Shown: in pieces, positions 7,831-12,151 of the stretch
Position numbering within the stretch: position 1 is the stretch's first letter
Layout of the letters: each line of letters opens with the position of its first letter
NCBI GenBank assembly: GCA_002714565.1
Contig: PAXU01000026.1
Span: 7,647 to 19,797, forward strand
Reading direction: 5' to 3'
DNA length: 12,151 nucleotides
Origin: Rhodopirellula sp.
GTDB lineage: Bacteria > Planctomycetota > Planctomycetia > Pirellulales > Pirellulaceae
Translations under genes and position numbers: made by a program
The notes under the pieces: generated by a model
Databases searched by the model: none
What the model was told of the DNA's origin: nothing
Seen by the model: the letters and a program-made list of their open reading frames with translations, nothing else

Positions 7831-7864
7831 TCAGATGGTTGGTCATACTGTTAGTCCGGAATAC

Positions 7865-7871
7865 GAGGGAG
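7865..7871 (+). promoter_or_regulatory. Shine-Dalgarno site supporting a TTG start for polX
   Basis: GAGGGAG ends 6 nt before TTG 7878, placing the start where PolX homologues begin (M-D-N...). No ATG exists before the conserved LADLLEFQG block except one that would delete the first helix. Confidence 0.6.
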
Positions 7872-7877
7872 AGTTTG

Positions 7878-9608
7878 TTGGACAACGCCAAGATTTCACA
7901 AACAATAACGATGCTTGCTGACCTGCTCGAGTTTCAGGGTGCCAATGCGTTTAAAATTCGGGCTTATCGAAACGGTGCACGTGTCATTAAGGACTATCCG
8001 GATTCCATCAATTCGATCATTGAAGAAGATCCAGCCAGCCTTCTCAGTATTGACGGGATCGGCAAAGGCGTGGCTGAGAAATGCGTGGTGTTAGTAGAGA
8101 CGGGTGAGCTACCACAAATCAATGAAATCCTGGAAGAGATACCAAGGTCTGTTTTAGATCTATTGCGAATCCCGGGAATGGGACCCAAGAAAGGAGCCAT
8201 GCTATATCGGGAACTAGGTATCGCAAACCTCGATCAACTTAAAGAGGCATGCAAAGCGGGTGTCGTTTCCGACTTGAAGGGATTTGGTGCCAAGACAGTT
8301 GAGTCGATTCTGGCTGGGATCGAAATCGCCGATGCTGCGAATAAACGTGTTTATTGGGCGAAGGCGGATGAAACTGCCAGACAGATTCTCGATCACATGC
8401 AGAGTTGCGGAGAAATCAGCAAGATTGAACTTGCCGGCAGTTATCGTCGTCGTCGCGAGACAGTCGGAGACTTAGATATTCTCGTCGTTTCCGAAAACGC
8501 AGAAGTTGTCATGGACCATTTTGGTGCTTATCACCTGGTTGAGTCAGTAATTGGACGCGGCGATACGAAGATGAGCGTACGAATCGAAGAGTCGTTACAG
8601 GTTGATCTGCGCGTCGTTCCTGCAGATTCATTCGGTGCAGCGTTGCAGTATTTCACAGGTTCCAAGGATCACAATGTGGTTCTGCGCGGTCTGGCCAAGC
8701 AAAGGGGGCTAAAGATCAACGAATACGGTGTTTTCAAAATGGATGGAGACAAAGAAACATACGTTGCCGGTGCGACCGAAGAAGATGTCTATGCCGCGAT
8801 GGAGTTGCCCGTATTTCCACCCGAATTGCGAGAAGCCAGACGTGAATTTGACTGGGCAGCAGAAAAGACGATTCCCGACTTGATCCGGGAGCAGGATCTC
8901 GTTGGTGATTTGCACATGCATACTACCGCTACCGATGGCAAGGCAACTCTCGAAGAAATGGTTGAGGCAGCGCAGGCACGTGGTCTCAGCTATATCGCAA
9001 TTACGGACCACTCTCAGCGTGTAAGTATGGCTCACGGGTTGGATGCAGATCGCCTGCTGGCACAGTGGAAGGAAGTTGACGCACTAAATGAAAAACTTGA
9101 TGGTTCGTTCAGGATTCTGAAGGGGATTGAGTGTGACATCCTTGAGGCGGGTGGAATGGATCTACCGGATGAAGTGTTGTCTCAGGGTGACTGGATCATT
9201 GCCAGCGTTCATTACGGGCAGCGTCAGAGTCGTGAGCAGATCACAGACAGGATAGTCGGTGCACTGGAAAATCCTCATGTGCATATCATTGCTCATCCCA
9301 CGGGGCGGCTCATCAATCGCCGTGAGGCTTACGAGGTGGATATGGAGGCGGTCATGCAAGCGGCCGTGGAAAACGGCAAGTTACTCGAGCTAAATGCTAA
9401 TCCAGCCAGGCTCGACCTCCATGATGTTCATTTAGCCGCTGCAAGGAAGTATGCAATACCAATCGTTATCAGTAGTGATGCTCACAGTGTTGATGGGTTG
9501 GATGTGTTGAAATACGGTGTGTTGCAGGCACGGCGTGGTGGTCTGACGGCTGATGATGTCGCTAACACCAAGAGTTGGGATGCAATTGAGAGTATATTAG
9601 GGCGATAG
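7878..9608 (+). CDS. polX: DNA polymerase X with PHP 3'-5' exonuclease domain
   Basis: Bacterial family X DNA polymerase for gap-filling in base excision and related repair. With the TTG 7878 start it has 576 aa, close to the 570 aa of the Bacillus subtilis enzyme. Order: an N-terminal 8-kDa-like helical region (ADLLEFQGANAFKIRAYRN), helix-hairpin-helix motifs (IDGIGKGVAEK and IPGMGPKKG), the nucleotidyltransferase GSYRRRRETVGDLD at 187-200 with Asp198 and Asp200, a third Asp near 243 in QVDLRVV, YFTGSKDHN in the thumb, then a PHP domain from about 344. All expected PHP metal ligands are visible: HMH (346, 348), D353, H378 in ITDHS, E418, H445, H473 and DAH (534-536). Both activities therefore look intact. 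It is followed 38 nt later by the isomerase-like gene; the promoter was not identified. Confidence 0.95.
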   Translation: MDNAKISQTITMLADLLEFQGANAFKIRAYRNGARVIKDYPDSINSIIEEDPASLLSIDGIGKGVAEKCVVLVETGELPQINEILEEIPRSVLDLLRIPGMGPKKGAMLYRELGIANLDQLKEACKAGVVSDLKGFGAKTVESILAGIEIADAANKRVYWAKADETARQILDHMQSCGEISKIELAGSYRRRRETVGDLDILVVSENAEVVMDHFGAYHLVESVIGRGDTKMSVRIEESLQVDLRVVPADSFGAALQYFTGSKDHNVVLRGLAKQRGLKINEYGVFKMDGDKETYVAGATEEDVYAAMELPVFPPELREARREFDWAAEKTIPDLIREQDLVGDLHMHTTATDGKATLEEMVEAAQARGLSYIAITDHSQRVSMAHGLDADRLLAQWKEVDALNEKLDGSFRILKGIECDILEAGGMDLPDEVLSQGDWIIASVHYGQRQSREQITDRIVGALENPHVHIIAHPTGRLINRREAYEVDMEAVMQAAVENGKLLELNANPARLDLHDVHLAAARKYAIPIVISSDAHSVDGLDVLKYGVLQARRGGLTADDVANTKSWDAIESILGR

Positions 9609-9646
9609 ACCTACACTTGGAAATAAATTCGATAAAGGGATGAATC

Positions 9647-10549
9647 ATGGACCGACGTAAGTTCATAAAAGGCACTGTTGCTGGAGCAGTGGGAATAGCC
9701 AGTGCTACTAATACTGGGTTATTTGCAGCTGAACCAATCTCCCGACATAGCGGCCATAAATTTAAGTACAGTCTGGCTGCTTATAGTTACCGCCAACTTC
9801 TCGGTGGTGACCTTAAGTCGCTGTCGCTTCATGAGTTTATTGACGACTGTGCCAGTATGGGACTAGAAGGTACAGAATTAACGAGTTATTACTTTCCAGA
9901 GGAAGTAACGCCGGAGTACTTAAACTCACTCAAACAACATGCTTTTAAGCTTGGAGTGGATGTCTCGGGTACGGCAGTTGGGAATGACTTTGGGTATGCA
10001 GAAGATGATCCGAAGCGTAAAGAGCAAATTGATCACGTGAAGACTTGGGTTAAGCATGCGCAGATTCTCAATGCACCGGTCATTCGTATCTTTGCTGGTC
10101 ACCAAAAGCCGGGTGTTGACGAAGGCAAGACTCATAATTTGATGGTCTCGGCAATCGAGGAGTGCTGTGATTTTGCTGGAAAACATGGCGTGTACCTGGC
10201 ACTGGAAAACCATGGTGGTCCAACCAGTACGGCAGAGGGTTTGATGAAATTCGTTAACGATGTGCAAAGCCCCTGGTTTGGAGTAAACCTGGATACCGGA
10301 AACTTTAGTAGTGATGATGTTTACGCAGAAATGGAGCAAGTCGCACCTTACGCAGTAAACGTACAGGTGAAAGTTGCAGTACGCGGGCCGGATAAAGTAA
10401 AAAAGCCATCGGACTTCGACCGGTTACGGAAGATCCTGCAGAATTCAGGTTACCGCGGATATGTTGTGCTTGAGTATGAAGAAGGTGGGGAACCCAGAGA
10501 GGAGTCTCGGCGTTGGATGTCGGAACTCAGAGAAGTTATGGGTGGTTAA
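9647..10549 (+). CDS. Tat-exported sugar phosphate isomerase/epimerase-like TIM-barrel protein
   Basis: Xylose-isomerase-like TIM barrel (AP endonuclease 2 / sugar epimerase clan) with an N-terminal twin-Arg signal: DRRKFIKGTVAGAVGIASA, then probable cleavage after FAA at residue 28. Members act on sugars or cyclitols by metal-dependent proton transfer. Visible ligand positions: Glu187 in ALENHGG, Asp216 in NLDTGNF and Glu276 in VVLEYEEGG. The position that carries a His in D-tagatose 3-epimerase-type enzymes (H-x-K after strand 7) is Gln240 here (NVQVKV). At 300 aa it fits the family. AAAGGGA ends 6 nt before ATG 9647. It may be read through from polX (38-nt gap), but the export signal makes a DNA repair role unlikely. 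The substrate is unknown; related planctomycete proteins are usually linked to carbohydrate breakdown outside the cytoplasm. Confidence 0.85.
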   Translation: MDRRKFIKGTVAGAVGIASATNTGLFAAEPISRHSGHKFKYSLAAYSYRQLLGGDLKSLSLHEFIDDCASMGLEGTELTSYYFPEEVTPEYLNSLKQHAFKLGVDVSGTAVGNDFGYAEDDPKRKEQIDHVKTWVKHAQILNAPVIRIFAGHQKPGVDEGKTHNLMVSAIEECCDFAGKHGVYLALENHGGPTSTAEGLMKFVNDVQSPWFGVNLDTGNFSSDDVYAEMEQVAPYAVNVQVKVAVRGPDKVKKPSDFDRLRKILQNSGYRGYVVLEYEEGGEPREESRRWMSELREVMGG

Positions 10550-10573
10550 GTGACTCCAGCAGTGTTTGCGGAA

Positions 10574-10585
10574 GTCATCGATGAC
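10574..10585. repeat. Perfect 12-bp palindrome upstream of the arrestin-like cluster
   Basis: GTCATCGATGAC is fully self-complementary and lies 52 nt before GTG 10638. A TACTAT at 10595-10600 could be a -10 box, in which case the palindrome would overlap its -35 region, as an operator might. No good -35 match is seen, so this is suggestive only. Confidence 0.28.
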
Positions 10586-10624
10586 AGCTTTTACTACTAT
10601 TTAGATTGTCTGTTAGTTGCCCAA

Positions 10625-10631
10625 AGAGGGA
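10625..10631 (+). promoter_or_regulatory. Shine-Dalgarno site deciding the 10638 start
   Basis: AGAGGGA ends 6 nt before GTG 10638. It overlaps the codons that would follow an in-frame TTG at 10617, so the shorter GTG start is preferred. Confidence 0.6.
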
Positions 10632-10637
10632 ACCGAC

Positions 10638-11675
10638 GTGCTGAAAATCGAACGGATCTGGCAGACCAAACAAAAATCGCCATCCCATCATGCGCAAATG
10701 TTGGGTGTGCTCGGTGAGTTGATTTTTTATAACGTATTGTTCTTGCTGGGAATTATTGCTCTCGGTTTTCTACTGTTTTCCTTTGAGCAGCGTATTCAGT
10801 ACTACTTTCTTTTGCTCGCCATTATTTCTTTTGTGGTGATCGGCGGTCGCGGGATCGTTGGAATCTTGAGCAGCAGTAAACTAGCTGGTCGGCGATTACT
10901 TCAGATTCGTCGTGTCCAACGAACCGGTAAGACGCTACTAGGGGAAATCAAGGATCATATGCCATATGTTCCACCTCATGATGTGTATAGCGATAGCCAC
11001 GGCACTCATTTTAAGTATCGACTGGATAGGGTGAGAAGTGACTTTTGGAGCATGTTGGCGATCGCGTGCTTTTCTTTCACATGGGCCGGTGTTTCCGTGT
11101 TTCTATTGTTGATGTGCTTCGATTCCCTCTCGGATGGTTTCTGGAGCCATTGGATTCTTTGGGCATGTTTACTTAGCTCGGTTGCCATCTGCGCTTGGTC
11201 GGCCAGGTATTTCTTCGTTCAACTCAAGGTCATCACAAGTGTTGGACCAACAATTTTGGAGATCGACACACATCCCTTACGGCCGGGGATGTCCTTTAAC
11301 TGTATGGTTCGCCAGACGGGTATGCTCAGTGTGAAGTCATTGAGGCTTTATTTGATATGTGAAGAGCTAGCAAGTTATCACCAGGGCACGGATGTTAGAA
11401 CGGAAGTTGTCGAAGTCTTTAACGAACAGGTGGGGATTGAAAAGAATTTCCAAATCTCCCTCAACGAAGCATTCTCGATGATTACACCGATACAGATTCC
11501 GGATCAGGCCATGCATTCCTTTCGAAGTAGTTCGAATGCAATTCAATGGAAACTGGTTGTATTAGCCAGATTCAAGACTCAGCCCACGATTCGCCGACAG
11601 TTTCCAATCATCGTACATCCGGTTGGCGTGCCCAGTCAGATAGATGTTGATCAAGGAGTGAGTGGTGCAGTTTGA
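10638..11675 (+). CDS. Four-TM membrane protein with C-terminal arrestin-like domain
   Basis: Uncharacterised membrane protein of 345 aa. Predicted helices: TM1 at about 26-48, TM2 at 55-77, TM3 at 137-160, TM4 at 171-194. A basic loop of about 60 residues lies between TM2 and TM3 (RRLLQIRRVQRTGK), which the positive-inside rule puts in the cytoplasm, so the C-terminal domain is probably cytoplasmic as well. Residues from about 205 to 330 look like a beta-sandwich of arrestin-like type: HPLRPGMSF, the CEELASYHQGTDVRTE stretch, then IPDQAMHSF and IQWKLVV, which match the pattern of bacterial arrestin-like proteins as I know them. The loop carries VYSDSHGTHFKYRL. GTG 10638 follows AGAGGGA. The 3' end overlaps the next gene by 11 nt, implying coupled translation and a shared job. 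Function is unknown; a scaffold or sensor role is inference. Confidence 0.75.
   Translation: MLKIERIWQTKQKSPSHHAQMLGVLGELIFYNVLFLLGIIALGFLLFSFEQRIQYYFLLLAIISFVVIGGRGIVGILSSSKLAGRRLLQIRRVQRTGKTLLGEIKDHMPYVPPHDVYSDSHGTHFKYRLDRVRSDFWSMLAIACFSFTWAGVSVFLLLMCFDSLSDGFWSHWILWACLLSSVAICAWSARYFFVQLKVITSVGPTILEIDTHPLRPGMSFNCMVRQTGMLSVKSLRLYLICEELASYHQGTDVRTEVVEVFNEQVGIEKNFQISLNEAFSMITPIQIPDQAMHSFRSSSNAIQWKLVVLARFKTQPTIRRQFPIIVHPVGVPSQIDVDQGVSGAV
11653..11658 (+). promoter_or_regulatory. Shine-Dalgarno site inside the upstream gene, deciding the 11665 start
   Basis: AAGGAG lies within the last codons of the membrane protein gene, 6 nt before GTG 11665 and only 3 nt before the neighbouring in-frame GTG at 11662. 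The spacing favours 11665; the products differ by one residue. Confidence 0.55.
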
Positions 11676-12075
11676 CCCTCTAATCAGTATTCATCTTGAT
11701 AAGCCTGGCAAGGATTACCTGCCTGGTGATTACCTGATCTGCGATTATCAGATTGATGCGATCGAGGCGGAAGAGATTTTAATGGTCGAAACGTCAGTGC
11801 TATGGGTTAGTAGTGGGAAAGGCGACGAAGACAGTGGTATTCATTTTATAAGGCGGCGACTGGCTGATTCGGCGATGGATGCTGATCTCCGCGAAATGGA
11901 ACGCATCGAAACAGCATTACCACCAACGCCATTGTCATACAACGGCGAAATTCTCAGCATTCAATGGTGTGTGCGGATCCGGTTGATCCTCAAGAATGGT
12001 GACGAATATGTAGTGGATCAGGAATTTCGAGTTAGTGATATGGCACGACCGAAAATGGAAGGAATCACCGCGTGA
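11665..12075 (+). CDS. Small soluble arrestin-like (Spo0M/Vps26-like fold) protein
   Basis: Uncharacterised 136-aa protein with no signal peptide or TM segment. It begins FDPLISIHLDKPGKDYLPGD, the usual opening of arrestin-like N-domains where a strand is followed by a Pro-Gly-Asp turn, and has VSVLW-like ETSVLWVSSGKGDEDSGIHF near 43-62, then LSYNGEILSIQWCVRIRL near 90-107, which matches the conserved 'G-x-I-x-x-I-x-W-x-V-R-V' strand pair of this fold. Length fits one arrestin lobe. GTG 11665 starts inside the membrane protein gene (11-nt overlap), and the stop overlaps a GTG at 12072, so three genes may be coupled. A plausible job is partnering the membrane-anchored arrestin-like domain encoded just upstream (inference). 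Family membership is by pattern; a structural match is untested. Confidence 0.75.
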   Translation: MQFDPLISIHLDKPGKDYLPGDYLICDYQIDAIEAEEILMVETSVLWVSSGKGDEDSGIHFIRRRLADSAMDADLREMERIETALPPTPLSYNGEILSIQWCVRIRLILKNGDEYVVDQEFRVSDMARPKMEGITA

Positions 12076-12151
12076 CCGACCATTCATCGCAATGCATCTC
12101 ACACAAGACATCATTGTTTTCCAACCCATTTTGTACTCACTGGATAACTCC
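12072..12151 (+). CDS. Possible start of a third coupled gene, cut by the window edge
   Basis: GTG 12072 overlaps the TGA of the preceding gene as GTGA, with AAGGA at 12059-12063, 8 nt upstream. The frame (MTDHSSQCISHKTSLFSNPF...) is open to the end, 26 codons. Its residues show no recognisable motif, and the frame from ATG 12092 (MHLTQDIIVFQPILYSLDNS) is open too, so the reading frame and even the existence of a gene are uncertain. Confidence 0.33.
   Translation, partial: MTDHSSQCISHKTSLFSNPFCTHWIT

Noticed and set aside
7824..7860. tRNA-like D-arm: TTAGCTCAGATGGTTGG
   Set aside because: It resembles a tRNA D-loop, but no matching acceptor stem, anticodon arm or T-loop (GTTCGAAT type) follows at the required distances, and the polX ribosome site and start begin soon after.

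Overview
The window looks like chromosomal DNA of a planctomycete, Pirellulales-like. The main pointers are an exported DUF6807 ('PmoA-like') protein, a Tat-exported TIM-barrel isomerase of a type abundant in Planctomycetes, a DRG/Obg-like GTPase beginning [16 protein letters not shown], and an arrestin-like protein pair. Base composition looks close to even GC. GTG and TTG starts and generous non-coding spacers also fit. This placement rests on family recognition, not on a search.

Layout. 114-1799 (+): a two-gene sugar unit, a nucleotide-sugar 4-epimerase followed 12 nt later by a polyprenol-phosphate mannosyltransferase-type GT2. 1901-3145 (+): a secreted DUF6807 protein. 3289-5244 (+): acetyl-CoA synthetase. 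5264-5932 (-): a putative lipoprotein with an NTF2-like domain, convergent with acs. 5933-6327: about 395 nt without a gene, holding a hairpin plus T-run and a weak promoter candidate. 6328-6639 (+): a small secreted basic protein, followed by two hairpins, the second a near-perfect intrinsic terminator. 6745-7743 (-): a TGS-domain GTPase sharing that terminator region. 7744-7877: a divergent spacer with two small inverted repeats. 7878-9608 (+): DNA polymerase X with a PHP exonuclease domain. 9647-10549 (+): a Tat-exported sugar isomerase/epimerase-like protein. 10638 to the right edge (+): a tightly coupled cluster of a four-TM protein with an arrestin-like C-terminal domain, a small soluble arrestin-like protein overlapping it by 11 nt, and possibly a third gene starting in a GTGA overlap and leaving the window.

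How the genes work together. Most of the window is a mosaic of short, functionally separate units: surface glycan or lipid-linked sugar synthesis, carbohydrate-related secreted proteins, acetate activation, DNA repair and a ribosome-associated GTPase. No phage, transposon, CRISPR or defence genes are visible. The least explained parts are the arrestin-like cluster at the right end and the small secreted protein with its structured flanks; neither is shown here to be a new system. Starts were moved inward from the longest reading frame where a better Shine-Dalgarno site or a signal peptide supported it.
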